From Rhodovulum sulfidophilum DSM 1374 (GTDB lineage Bacteria; Pseudomonadota; Alphaproteobacteria; Rhodobacterales; Rhodobacteraceae): a DNA stretch of 64,000 bases. Under the pieces are notes generated by a model that saw only the letters and a program-made list of their open reading frames with translations, searched no databases and was not told where the DNA came from. Positions 25,345 through 32,857 of this stretch are shown piece by piece (positions within the stretch are counted from its first letter, which is position 1; every line of letters starts with the position of its first letter). The DNA lies in the NCBI RefSeq assembly GCF_001633165.1, contig NZ_CP015418.1:2480001-2544000 (forward strand), read 5' to 3'. Position numbers and translations under genes: made by a program.

Positions 25345-25401
25345 CTGCAATACTCCTTCAAGCTGAAACCCGGCATAGCTGCGGTTTTGAGTTTTGAAGT
25401 G

Positions 25402-26064
25402 TCAACCCCAGGGGGTCATCGGCGGCATGTCCTTGGTGACGCAGATCCGGGTCATATCGGTGGCGACAAGCGCTGCCTGCACCTCCAGAAGATAGCCCCA
25501 CCAGTCGAGGTAAGCCCGCCGGGTCGCCGCGATCTGGCTCTGGGTCGGGGTCCAGACGCAGGGCGTGAAGCGCACCGCGTCCTGGACGATCACGCCCTTG
25601 CGGTTCCTGCGCGGGATCGGTTGCCAGCCCTCGGCGCCGAGCGCCGCCGCATCCGCGGCTTTGCCCCAACGGTTCGGGCGATTGTGCTGCCACTCGGCCG
25701 GGCGGAGCCGCGGCCGGGCGTCGGGCATCCAGTCGGGGGTACGGCCCGCTCGGGCGAGATCGACGACGAGGGTTGCCGCGTACCAGGGCAGGACGTTCCG
25801 GACCACGGTCGCGATCAGCTCGGCATCGTCATGCGGGCGGGACCGGCCGCGGCTCGTGTCGACGCGCGTGCCCAGCTGGGCGCGTTCGAGGGCCACGTAT
25901 TCCATGCCGAAGGGACGCCAGCCGGTGCCGCCGACCGCCTCGATCTCGTCGTGGTCGAGCCGCGCGCATTCGGTGCCGAAGGCCCATTCCAGCGCCTCCC
26001 GAACTGGCATCGCCCGCCGGGGCCGGGGCGCGGGCGGCACCCTGATCCGGGCCGCCGCCGTCAT
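25402..26064 (-). CDS. Unknown phage protein
   Basis: The 220-residue protein (MTAAARIRVPPAPRPRRAMP) is not assigned to a family. It is rich in Trp and Arg and contains PLRPAEWQHNRPNRWGK-like patches and RRAYLDWWGYLLEVQ. It overlaps the upstream Zn-ribbon gene by ATGA. It belongs to the early region between replication and packaging genes, where phages often carry late-transcription activators or Holliday-junction resolvases, but no such motif could be confirmed. Confidence 0.65.
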   Translation of the reverse strand: MTAAARIRVPPAPRPRRAMPVREALEWAFGTECARLDHDEIEAVGGTGWRPFGMEYVALERAQLGTRVDTSRGRSRPHDDAELIATVVRNVLPWYAATLVVDLARAGRTPDWMPDARPRLRPAEWQHNRPNRWGKAADAAALGAEGWQPIPRRNRKGVIVQDAVRFTPCVWTPTQSQIAATRRAYLDWWGYLLEVQAALVATDMTRICVTKDMPPMTPWG

Positions 26065-26708
26065 GCCGCGACCCCGGCCTTGCGCAACGCCCGCGGTCCC
26101 ACCGCCAGCCGGATCCGGTCGAGCTCGACTTTCAGAACCGACAGCTCGGCCAGCTTCTTCTCGGCCGCCGCCCGCTGCCGTGCTGCCTCTTCGGCAACCG
26201 CCCGCATGTCGCGTTCCAGCGCCTCCATCCGGCCGAGCGCTCCCGCGATGTCTTCGTTGCCGCCATCGGGACCGAAGAACGCATCCCGGATCTCGGCCAC
26301 CCAGCCCGGCATCACCCCCAGTACCTCGGCCACCGTCGCGTCGGTGTCGCCCTGCCGGTAGCGTTCCGCCGTGGTGTCATAGACCCCTTCCAGCAGATCC
26401 ATGATCTCGCGCTTCTGTGCCCGGGTCGGTTGCCGCAACGCCCCATCCGGGTTCGAAGCCGGTGCCGTTGTCGTCTTTGCCATGCCTGTCGCCTTTCGTT
26501 TCGCTTCGCAGGCCGGGCAGTGGAGCTTGCCCTTCACCTCGGCCCAGCCTTGCCCGATCATCTTCCGGTTTATCTGCCCCGCGTCCGGCACCCAGACCCT
26601 GCCGGGTCGATGCAGGTAGTTGCAGGTCACGACCTCCTCGCGGCCGCAGCCATCGCAGACCACCCGCGCCCGGTTCACGCCTTTGCCCTTGATCGCCCGG
26701 ATGCTCAT
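26061..26708 (-). CDS. Zinc-ribbon and coiled-coil phage protein
   Basis: The 215-residue protein has a four-Cys zinc ribbon in the N-terminal 70 residues (CDGCG at about 18-22 and CPAC at about 64-67). A helical DNA-binding-like middle (RAQKREIMDLLEGVYD) and a C-terminal coiled coil (about residues 155-200) follow. Zinc-ribbon plus helical domain suggests a DNA- or RNA-polymerase-associated regulator, but no family name is certain. It is coupled by overlap to both neighbours. Confidence 0.65.
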   Translation of the reverse strand: MSIRAIKGKGVNRARVVCDGCGREEVVTCNYLHRPGRVWVPDAGQINRKMIGQGWAEVKGKLHCPACEAKRKATGMAKTTTAPASNPDGALRQPTRAQKREIMDLLEGVYDTTAERYRQGDTDATVAEVLGVMPGWVAEIRDAFFGPDGGNEDIAGALGRMEALERDMRAVAEEAARQRAAAEKKLAELSVLKVELDRIRLAVGPRALRKAGVAA

Positions 26709-27277
26709 GCCGATGCCCCCGCGAGATCGGCGATGCTGCGGCAGTGGGCGAGGCGGGCCTCGCGGTCCCGCAGCCAGGCGGCCTCGGCCGGGGAGAGCTG
26801 CCCGGGACCGGCGCCCGCCAGATGCGCATGGCGGCGCAGCGCCTCGCCCGCGGCCTGGCGGATCTGCCCCAGCGCATAGCTGCGCGGCCAGCGGCGGTTG
26901 TGGCGCAGATCGTCCAGGAGTTCCGGCGCCCAGCCTTCGGCCAGCGCCTGCCGCCCCACCGCATGGGCGAAGACCGCCCGGATCAGCGGCGAGGCGTCGT
27001 CGGCGGGCGGCTGGATCTGCGCCGCCGCCTTCAGGATCGCATTGGCGATGGGGAAGCGGTCGCGGTCCTTGCCGCCGGGCTGGGCCGCCGCCATCTCCTC
27101 GAGCGCGGCCAGGTTCGGCCCGCTCATATAGGCCAGCCGCTTCGCCAGATCCGCCAGCATCTCCTCGAACTGCGCCTTGGTCATCGCCCCGGGCTTCACC
27201 AGCCCCCGCCGCAGCAAGGGCTCGACCAGCAGATCCCGCACCCGCTTCTCGCCCTCGGCCTGTTCCTTCGCATCCAT
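26705..27277 (-). CDS. Unknown early phage protein
   Basis: From ATG 27277 (MDAKEQAEGEKRVRDLLVEP; AGGGAG nine bases upstream) the protein has 190 residues and is predicted helical. It includes HNRRWPRSYALGQIRQAAGEALRR and a terminal LRDREARLAHCRSIADLAGASA. No family was recognised. It is the first gene after the phased repeat array, so its expression is probably influenced by whatever binds there. A longer frame upstream reads through that array and was rejected. Confidence 0.65.
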   Translation of the reverse strand: MDAKEQAEGEKRVRDLLVEPLLRRGLVKPGAMTKAQFEEMLADLAKRLAYMSGPNLAALEEMAAAQPGGKDRDRFPIANAILKAAAQIQPPADDASPLIRAVFAHAVGRQALAEGWAPELLDDLRHNRRWPRSYALGQIRQAAGEALRRHAHLAGAGPGQLSPAEAAWLRDREARLAHCRSIADLAGASA

Positions 27278-27430
27278 CTCGGCTCCCTTCTTCTCAGCCT
27301 CGCCCCGCCTGCCTGCCGCGCGCCCCCGTCCGGGGCGGCGCGACCGGGGTGTCTCTTCTCGTCTCTTCTCGTTTCCTCTCCTTTCAGCGGTGACGGAAAC
27401 GACGCAAAAAAAGGGGACGGCCCGGCGGAA

Positions 27431-27520
27431 ACACGGAATGTTCCGTGACTTTCCCGGTCGGTTCCGTGATTTTCCGTGATTGTTCCGGAATATTCTGTGA
27501 CGGTAACGGAATGTCACGGA
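27431..27520. repeat. Helically phased TTCCGTGA repeat array, candidate iterons
   Basis: Copies or near copies of TTCCGTGAYT start at 27441, 27451 (TTCCCGGT), 27462, 27472, 27483 (TTCCGGAA) and 27493 (TTCTGTGA), spaced 10-11 bases, about one helical turn. Inverted partners lie at both ends: CACGGAA at 27432-27438 forms a 7-bp dyad with the first copy, and TCACGGA is at 27514-27520. The strip is AT-richer than its surroundings and sits between a replication-type gene and an early gene. It fits an iteron origin or a multi-site operator. Confidence 0.65.
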
Positions 27521-27535
27521 TCGACCCTGGCCGGT

Positions 27536-28153
27536 TCATCGGGCCATCTCCGCGCTGAACTCGTCGAGCGCCCGGCGGATGAAGCCCTCGCGGCGCTGGG
27601 TCTCGGGATAGCGCTCGGCCAGCCAGTCATCGAAGCGGTCGAGGAATTGCGGTGCGCGCAACAGCTGCCCGGCCCCGATCCGCTTTTCGATCATCTCGCG
27701 CAGATCCTTGAGGCGCTTGTTGCGGCGGCGCTGTTCGGCCTCGGCGCGGTTGCGGCGGCTGCTGGCCAGCGCCTCGACCGCGACCTCGGTCACCACCGGA
27801 TGGGCCAGCCGGATCTCGCCATTGTCGCAGCGCACCCGCGACCAGCCATGCAGCGGCGTCATCTCGCGCTCGCAAAGCTGGTGCCAGCGGTCGACCGTGA
27901 TCCCCAGCGCCTTGGCCAGCAGCCGCTCGTCGGTCGGCAGCGTGCCCACCGGGGTCTCGTCATGGGCCTCGCAGATCAGCAGGAAGCCGTACCAGCCGAC
28001 CTCGGGCTCGGCGAGCTGGCGGAACTCGCTCTTGCGCCAGCGCTTGAGGTTCCACTGCACGAAGAAATGGGAATCGAGCCGGTCCTCGCTGGAGATCGGG
28101 TAGTCCGGCAGCCCGCCGGTCTCGACCGGGGCCAGGTGACGACGCGCGGCCAT
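27536..28153 (-). CDS. DUF1376-like phage replication protein
   Basis: The 205-residue protein from ATG 28153 (MAARRHLAPVETGGLPD) has an N-terminal winged-helix-like region resembling DUF1376 (EVGWYGFLLICEAHDETPVGTLPTDERLLAKALG split over about residues 50-85). A basic coiled region (RRNRAEAEQRRRNKRLKDL) and a helical C-terminus follow. DUF1376 proteins are phage replication-initiation factors. Its gene lies immediately next to the repeat array on the upstream side, which fits an initiator and its origin. Confidence 0.65.
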   Translation of the reverse strand: MAARRHLAPVETGGLPDYPISSEDRLDSHFFVQWNLKRWRKSEFRQLAEPEVGWYGFLLICEAHDETPVGTLPTDERLLAKALGITVDRWHQLCEREMTPLHGWSRVRCDNGEIRLAHPVVTEVAVEALASSRRNRAEAEQRRRNKRLKDLREMIEKRIGAGQLLRAPQFLDRFDDWLAERYPETQRREGFIRRALDEFSAEMAR

Positions 28154-28189
28154 CACGCGGGCACCCGGTCCGGGCGCGTCAGGTCCGTG

Positions 28190-28732
28190 CTATCCATGAT
28201 GAAGCTCCTCCATCGGTTCCGGGCGCGCAGGCCCGTTCGGTAACGATTTGCGGGGGCTGGCCAGCCGGGCGCTCAGCGCCATCGCGGCGGCCAGAATGCG
28301 TTCCCGGGCGGCGCGGCCGCCCCGGGTCAGGGCGTGGGAGAGATAGTCGTCCGAGAACCCCAGCGCGCGGCTCGCCTTGCGTTGCGAGGCAAAGCGCAGG
28401 CCCCCGATCTCGAAGGGTTTCGGGGCGCGGCCGGGGCGGCGCTGCGGCCGGCCGATCCGGTCGGGATCGCCATCGGCCAGCGCCCGCCAGACCGCCTGCG
28501 GCGTCACCCCGAAGCGCGCGGCGGCGGCATGGGCATCGGTAAAGACCTCGCCCCGGATCCGCACCGGCATCGGCGCCAGCCCGTTGCGGCCCGTGCCCAC
28601 CCGGTCGAGCCGCCCCTTGCGCGCGGCCGAGCGGATCGCCTCGGGCGTCACCCCCAGCGCGCGGGCGGCGCTGGCCGCATCCGGATAGGTCGTGCCGCGG
28701 ATCGTCAGATCGGTGTGAACCCGCGCGGCCAT
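28190..28732 (-). CDS. Protein with three NUMOD1-like helix-turn-helix repeats
   Basis: The 180-residue protein is built of three related units at about residues 8-45, 56-95 and 104-140. Each has the pattern basic-beta then xYP/F-D-A-x-x-A-A-x-x-x-G-V-(S/T)-x-x-x-(V/I)-x-x-A, as in RIRGEVFTDAHAAAARFGV. This resembles NUMOD1/IENR1 DNA-binding modules that accompany homing nucleases, but no GIY-YIG or HNH nuclease is attached. It probably binds DNA and may serve as an early regulator. It overlaps the upstream GapR-like gene in TGATG. Confidence 0.7.
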   Translation of the reverse strand: MAARVHTDLTIRGTTYPDAASAARALGVTPEAIRSAARKGRLDRVGTGRNGLAPMPVRIRGEVFTDAHAAAARFGVTPQAVWRALADGDPDRIGRPQRRPGRAPKPFEIGGLRFASQRKASRALGFSDDYLSHALTRGGRAARERILAAAMALSARLASPRKSLPNGPARPEPMEELHHG

Positions 28733-29106
28733 CACATCCCCAGGGCCTCACGGTAGAGCTGCAGAACGGCCTCTTCCTCGGCGATGTCCTCGGCATGCCG
28801 CTTGCGCAGCGCGATGAGCCGACGCAGCGCCTTGGTGTCGTAGCCGCGGGCCTTGGCCTCGGCCATGACGGCCTTCTGCTGATCGCCAATGGCGGCCTTT
28901 TCCTCGGCCAGGGTCTCGAAGCGCTCGATGAAGCCCCGCAGCTCGTCGGCCACGACCCGGTATGTCTTCTCGCGCACCGCTTCGTCCTCGGCGGTCTCCT
29001 TCATCGGCGGCCGCGGCGGGGCGGTGAAGGTATCGAGCGGGATCGGCCCGGTCGTCGTCCCGTTGGGGCCGGTCAGGGTCACCGTGGCATCCTGCGGCGC
29101 GGTCAT
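28732..29106 (-). CDS. DUF2312 / GapR-like nucleoid protein
   Basis: The 124-residue protein has a low-complexity N-terminus and then the DUF2312 core: RVVADELRGFIERFETLAEEKAAIG, then EAKARGYDTKALRRLIALRK and ending EEEAVLQLYREALGM. GapR in Caulobacter binds overtwisted DNA ahead of replication forks and stimulates topoisomerases. Chromosomal GapR is about 90 residues, so this copy has a longer N-terminal tail. It heads the leftward early operon and may support or redirect replication and gyrase activity during phage growth. Confidence 0.88.
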   Translation of the reverse strand: MTAPQDATVTLTGPNGTTTGPIPLDTFTAPPRPPMKETAEDEAVREKTYRVVADELRGFIERFETLAEEKAAIGDQQKAVMAEAKARGYDTKALRRLIALRKRHAEDIAEEEAVLQLYREALGM

Positions 29107-29126
29107 GCTGCATCCTCCCCAAAGGC

Positions 29127-29163
29127 GCCGGGCAGCCCGAGGGGACAGGACGTGCTGCCCGGC
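29127..29163. promoter_or_regulatory. Perfect 10-bp inverted repeat ahead of the GapR-like gene
   Basis: GCCGGGCAGC (29127-29136) and GCTGCCCGGC (29154-29163) are perfect inverted repeats with a 17-base loop, ending 20 bases before the GapR-like start codon. It could be a regulator site or a leader hairpin in the leftward early transcript. No repressor for it was identified. Confidence 0.4.
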
Positions 29164-29257
29164 CAGTTGTCAGGGAGGGGCCCGGCGTCCGGCCGGGCTG
29201 CGGAAACGGGGCGAAGGCCCAGAATGGTGTTATGGGGCAAGCAGTTGCGGCGGGGCG

Positions 29258-29449
29258 TTACTGGAGCTGCGTCCTGCGAATGCGTGTATATGCCCTGTCG
29301 AATTGCCTGTCGAAATCCGCCGCCTCCGCTTCCAGGCGGCGTCTGGTCTCGGCCATGTGCCGCATGCCCCAGATGAGGGCGCCCAGAAAGATCAGGCCGA
29401 ACGAGACCTGAATGCAGAGGATGAGGGCCAGCATCTCCATAAGTCCCAT
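29258..29449 (-). CDS. Small single-pass membrane protein
   Basis: The 63-residue protein starts at ATG 29449 with AGGAG six bases upstream. Residues 4-28 (MEMLALILCIQVSFGLIFLGAL) form one membrane helix, followed by a charged helical tail. No family was recognised. It is the first gene on the minus strand of the early divergent region, where small lysogenic-conversion or superinfection-exclusion proteins are often found. Confidence 0.6.
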   Translation of the reverse strand: MGLMEMLALILCIQVSFGLIFLGALIWGMRHMAETRRRLEAEAADFDRQFDRAYTRIRRTQLQ

Positions 29450-29605
29450 GTTCTGCTCCTGATGCCTGGGGGACGGCCGCGATCTCGGTCGGGCCGGTCA
29501 TGTCCGGCCCCCCTTGAAACGTGCCAAAAACTTTTCGGCCCGCGCCTCGAAGACGCGGGCGGCGGCGCGGGCTCTGGCCGAACAGGCCCGGGCAGGCGAT
29601 GCCGC

Positions 29606-29866
29606 ATGAGCCTCTTCGACAGTATCGCCCCGCCGCCAGACGCACTGGCCGCCTTCGTCGCCGAATGGCGCGGCGCCGCCCCCGATGTGCGCCTCGCCGC
29701 GATCCGTGGCGCGCTCCACCGTCACGGGATCGAGATCCCGGCGCTGCCGGGCCGGGTGGCGTTCTACGAGATCCAGCTGTTCGGGCTGACCGCCACCGGC
29801 CGCGACGAGGCCGAGGCCGCGCAAAACTGGATGGAGGCCGCCATCCGCCTCCGTCCCTTCGATTGA
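29606..29866 (+). CDS. Small unknown phage protein
   Basis: The 86-residue protein (MSLFDSIAPPPDALAAFVAEW) has a helical pattern and a C-terminal part ending in EAEAAQNWMEAAIRLRPFD. No family was recognised. It is the first gene of the plus-strand module that ends with the integrase and is followed after 18 bases by the next gene. Confidence 0.6.
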   Translation: MSLFDSIAPPPDALAAFVAEWRGAAPDVRLAAIRGALHRHGIEIPALPGRVAFYEIQLFGLTATGRDEAEAAQNWMEAAIRLRPFD

Positions 29867-29884
29867 CATCACGAGGATATCGCC

Positions 29885-30175
29885 ATGGCTGACGAAACCA
29901 CCGCCCCCGACATAGCCCGTGATGCCGAACCGGAATGGATCCTGAAATTCTCGATCAAGGGCGGCGATACCGTCGAATGGATTGCCGCGAAGTCGACCGT
30001 CTTTGGCGCTCTGGAAGAGCTGAACAAGCGCGAATGCGAAACCGGGCCCGTGGGCTGGGTCTTCCTCCCCATGGGGGCGATCAACATGAGCGAGGTTCGG
30101 TACGTCTCGATCCACCCCCGCCCGCGCGAGACCAAGCCCAAGCCCGCGCGGCGAGCGCGCTTCACCTGGGCTTGA
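29885..30175 (+). CDS. Small unknown phage protein
   Basis: The 96-residue protein (MADETTAPDIARDAEPEWI) shows a small alternating beta pattern (ILKFSIKGGDTVEWIAAK) and a basic, Pro-rich tail. An AGG-type ribosome site precedes the ATG. It is followed after 5 bases by the methylase-like gene. No function can be given. Confidence 0.65.
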   Translation: MADETTAPDIARDAEPEWILKFSIKGGDTVEWIAAKSTVFGALEELNKRECETGPVGWVFLPMGAINMSEVRYVSIHPRPRETKPKPARRARFTWA

Positions 30176-30180
30176 GGCGA

Positions 30181-30894
30181 ATGTCGCATCCCCTCCGGAT
30201 CCTGATCGGCTGCGAAACCTCGGGTGTCATGCGCCGGGCCTTCGCCGCGCGCGGGCATGATGTCTGGTCCTGCGACCTGCTTCCGGCCGAGGACGCCACC
30301 AACCGGCACATGATCTGCGATATCCGCGAGGTGCTTCACCTCGGCTGGGATCTGCTCGCCGTCATGCATCCGCCTTGCACCCGGCTCTGCAATTCGGGCG
30401 TCCGCTGGCTGCATGTGGCGCCGACCAACGCCCCGGCTGAGGCACGCCCGGATGAGCGCGCCGCCTGGCCGGATCTGCCCGAGGACACCCGCCGCGCCAT
30501 CATGTGGCGGCTGCTCGACGAGGGCGCCGCGCTGTTTTCGGCCTGCTGGCGCGCCCCGATCCCGCGCGTCGCGGTCGAGAACCCGGTGATGCACCGGCAC
30601 GGGCGCGTCCGGCTGCCGGCCGATCTGCCTAAACCCCAGATCGTGCAGCCCTGGTGGTTCGGCGAGCCGGTCTTCAAGGCGACGGGGCTCTATCTGCGCG
30701 GCCTCGCGCCGCTGAGCGCCACCAACCGCCTGACCCCGCCCGCGCCCGGCACCGAGGCGCACAAGCGCTGGAGCGCGGTCCACCGGGCCCCGCCCGGACC
30801 CGACCGCTGGAAGATCAGATCCCGCACCTTCGAAGGCCTCGCCGCCGCCGCGGCGGACCAATGGGGCGAAAACGCAAGAAAGGAGGCCGCATGA
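30181..30894 (+). CDS. Phage DNA cytosine C5-methyltransferase-like protein
   Basis: The 237-residue protein begins with a SAM-binding-type segment (ILIGCETSGVMRRAFAARG, about residues 7-25), has HPPC (63-66) where C5 methylases carry the catalytic PC motif, and ENP (133-135) like motif VI. It is shorter than typical enzymes and lacks an obvious target-recognition domain, as in many phage-encoded methylase-like proteins. It may modify phage DNA to escape host restriction. It overlaps the next gene by ATGA. Confidence 0.75.
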   Translation: MSHPLRILIGCETSGVMRRAFAARGHDVWSCDLLPAEDATNRHMICDIREVLHLGWDLLAVMHPPCTRLCNSGVRWLHVAPTNAPAEARPDERAAWPDLPEDTRRAIMWRLLDEGAALFSACWRAPIPRVAVENPVMHRHGRVRLPADLPKPQIVQPWWFGEPVFKATGLYLRGLAPLSATNRLTPPAPGTEAHKRWSAVHRAPPGPDRWKIRSRTFEGLAAAAADQWGENARKEAA

Positions 30895-31184
30895 TGGCCG
30901 AGACCGCACCCGACCGGATCGAGGAGATCGAGAGCCTTGCCCGGCACAATTGCGACGAGCTGGCGGGGCTGACCGCCGCGCTCGAGGAGCTCCGCACCCG
31001 TGTTGCCAAACTGGAAGGCGCCGACGCCGTTCCGGCAGCCCCGCAGAACTGCCCCACCTGCCGGGGCAGCGGGTTCATTCGCGACTATTGGCACCCGTAT
31101 TGGGACAACGGCTACACGGAGACCGACTGTACGGCCTGCGGGGGAACGGGGAAGCTGACGGCCAGAGGCGCGACCGATGGTTGA
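30891..31184 (+). CDS. Small DnaJ-type zinc-finger protein
   Basis: The 97-residue protein has a short N-terminal coiled coil. Two CxxCxGxG-type knuckles of the DnaJ central domain follow: CPTCRGSGF (about residues 54-62) and CTACGGTGK (about 81-89). AAGGAGG lies seven bases before the ATG. Such small stand-alone zinc-knuckle proteins are common in phage early regions; the partner is unknown. Confidence 0.75.
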   Translation: MMAETAPDRIEEIESLARHNCDELAGLTAALEELRTRVAKLEGADAVPAAPQNCPTCRGSGFIRDYWHPYWDNGYTETDCTACGGTGKLTARGATDG

Positions 31185-31512
31185 GCGCCTGCTGTCGATC
31201 CCGGAAGCGGCGCGCGCACTCGGGGTTCCGAAAGAGAGCCTGCGGCGGGCGGCCGACACCCATGGAAAGACCATCCGCATGGGGCGGGCGGTCAGACTGC
31301 ATCCCGACGATCTGGAGGAATTGATCGAACTATGCCGCGTCGTCCCGAAGGTGCCCGCCTGTATTGGAGAGAGAAGTCAGGACAGAAACCTTATTGGGAG
31401 ATCCGCGATGCCGGAGGGATCCGTCTCTCGACCGGTACGAGATGTCGCGAAGAGGCTGAAGCTCAGCTCGCGGCCTATATCGAGCGCAAGAGCCGTCCGA
31501 CCGGTCCCGTAA
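31177..31512 (+). CDS. Excisionase-like HTH protein overlapping the integrase
   Basis: The first 55 residues (MVERLLSIPEAARALGVPKESLRRAADTHG and RMGRAVRLHPDDLEELI) form a MerR/excisionase-type winged helix-turn-helix. The frame continues to 111 residues, reading through the integrase start in another frame for 181 bases. The C-terminal residues ([11 protein letters not shown]) resemble those seen in similar small proteins next to Rhodobacteraceae integrases, from memory. It probably directs excision with the integrase and starts 8 bases before the previous stop. Confidence 0.7.
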   Translation: MVERLLSIPEAARALGVPKESLRRAADTHGKTIRMGRAVRLHPDDLEELIELCRVVPKVPACIGERSQDRNLIGRSAMPEGSVSRPVRDVAKRLKLSSRPISSARAVRPVP

Positions 31513-32471
31513 ACCCGGACGAACTGAGCATTTCCCTCTGTCTCTCCATCTACGCCGAAGAGCACGCGGCCTTCGTCGCCGCGCCCGAACGTATCGGCTA
31601 CGCCATCGAGGCGCTGGATGAATTCTGGCGCGATCTGCCCGTGTCTTCGGTCACCGGCGCGATGTGCCGCCGCTATGCGGCAACCCGCCAGCGCAGGTTC
31701 CGCGATGGACGCACCGCTCCCGTCAGTCCCGGCACGATCCGCCGCGAGCTGAACGTCCTGCAGGCGGCCATCAATCACTGCCATGGCGAAGGCTATCTGA
31801 TCACCGCACCCAAGGTCACGTTGCCGCCCCGGCCTGATCCGGTCGAGAGGTTCCTGACCCGCCAGGAGGCCGCCTGGCTGATCCGCGCCGCACGCAATCT
31901 CCGCAGAGATGGACGCCATCTTGCCGATTTCATCCTGCACGGCCTCTATACGGGCAGCCGGAAGGACACGATCCTCGGCATGCATATCGACACGCCCAGC
32001 GTTTCCGGCGGCCATGTCGACACCGTCCGCGGCATCCTCTACCGCAAGCCGATGGGCAAGGCCGAGACGAAGAAGCGGCAGCGTCCCGCCCGGCTGCCGC
32101 CGCGCTATCTCGCGCATCTCCGGCGCCAGGCCGCGAACGGGCGACGATTCGTGGTCCAGGACTGCGATGGACACAGGGTTGGCGACATCCGGAAGGGCTG
32201 GGCGCGGGCGGTACGGCTGGCCGAGGAGCTGGCGGCCGGGCAGGGGATCGAGATCGATCTCACCATGCCCGACGGCAAGGGCGGCCGGAAATACATCACG
32301 CCGCATGTCCTGAAGCACACGGCGATCACCTGGGCGGTGCAGCGCGGCGCGTTTCTTCCTGACGTTGCCTCATACTTTTCGACATCTCTGGAAACCATCG
32401 AGCGCGTCTACTGGCATCACAGCCCCGACCACCAGAGGAGTGCCGTCGAGGCGATGGACCGCAGGAAATGA
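31332..32471 (+). CDS. int: Tyrosine-type phage integrase
   Basis: The 379-residue recombinase has an N-terminal arm/core-binding region and a C-terminal catalytic domain. The first catalytic Arg is in TGSRKD (R210), the second box reads HVLKHT (H325, K328, H329) and the nucleophile is Tyr 360 in RVYWHHSP. The usual Arg of the HxxR box is Lys here, a substitution I recall in related alphaproteobacterial integrases. It integrates and excises the prophage. The gene ends 84 bases from the tRNA-Arg that should carry attB. Confidence 0.93.
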   Translation: MPRRPEGARLYWREKSGQKPYWEIRDAGGIRLSTGTRCREEAEAQLAAYIERKSRPTGPVNPDELSISLCLSIYAEEHAAFVAAPERIGYAIEALDEFWRDLPVSSVTGAMCRRYAATRQRRFRDGRTAPVSPGTIRRELNVLQAAINHCHGEGYLITAPKVTLPPRPDPVERFLTRQEAAWLIRAARNLRRDGRHLADFILHGLYTGSRKDTILGMHIDTPSVSGGHVDTVRGILYRKPMGKAETKKRQRPARLPPRYLAHLRRQAANGRRFVVQDCDGHRVGDIRKGWARAVRLAEELAAGQGIEIDLTMPDGKGGRKYITPHVLKHTAITWAVQRGAFLPDVASYFSTSLETIERVYWHHSPDHQRSAVEAMDRRK

Positions 32472-32555
32472 GGCCCGAAACCCCCTGTCTGGGACTGGAG
32501 CGGGACTTCTCGAAACGGACAGCGCCGCGAAACTTCTGTAAGTATCTGATTTATT

Positions 32556-32632
<77 letters not shown>

Positions 32633-32806
32633 TTCGGGGCGCCTTTTAGCGTGGCCCCGCGCGGGACGCAATGACCCATCCGCATCCCGGAGGCACTCTT
32701 TTTCGGTCAGCCCCGTCAGCCCGGTTCCGGCGCCTTCGGGGGCGGGGCATTTGCCCGGCGCGATCGCAGGGCAGGGCGGCAGTAAGGGCGAATTGTCGCA
32801 AAGACG

Positions 32807-32856
32807 TGGACAAACTTACGCGGTGTCACCAAACTGTCCCTTTGACTGTTTGTCCA
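32807..32856. promoter_or_regulatory. Perfect 9-bp inverted repeat before the liv-type operon
   Basis: TGGACAAAC (32807-32815) and GTTTGTCCA (32848-32856) are perfect inverted copies 32 bases apart, the second ending one base before ATG 32858. Between them is AACTGTCC, a partial third half-site. The position suggests a regulator binding site overlapping the promoter or start of the operon. The cognate regulator is not in the window as far as can be seen. Confidence 0.45.
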
Positions 32857-32857
32857 G

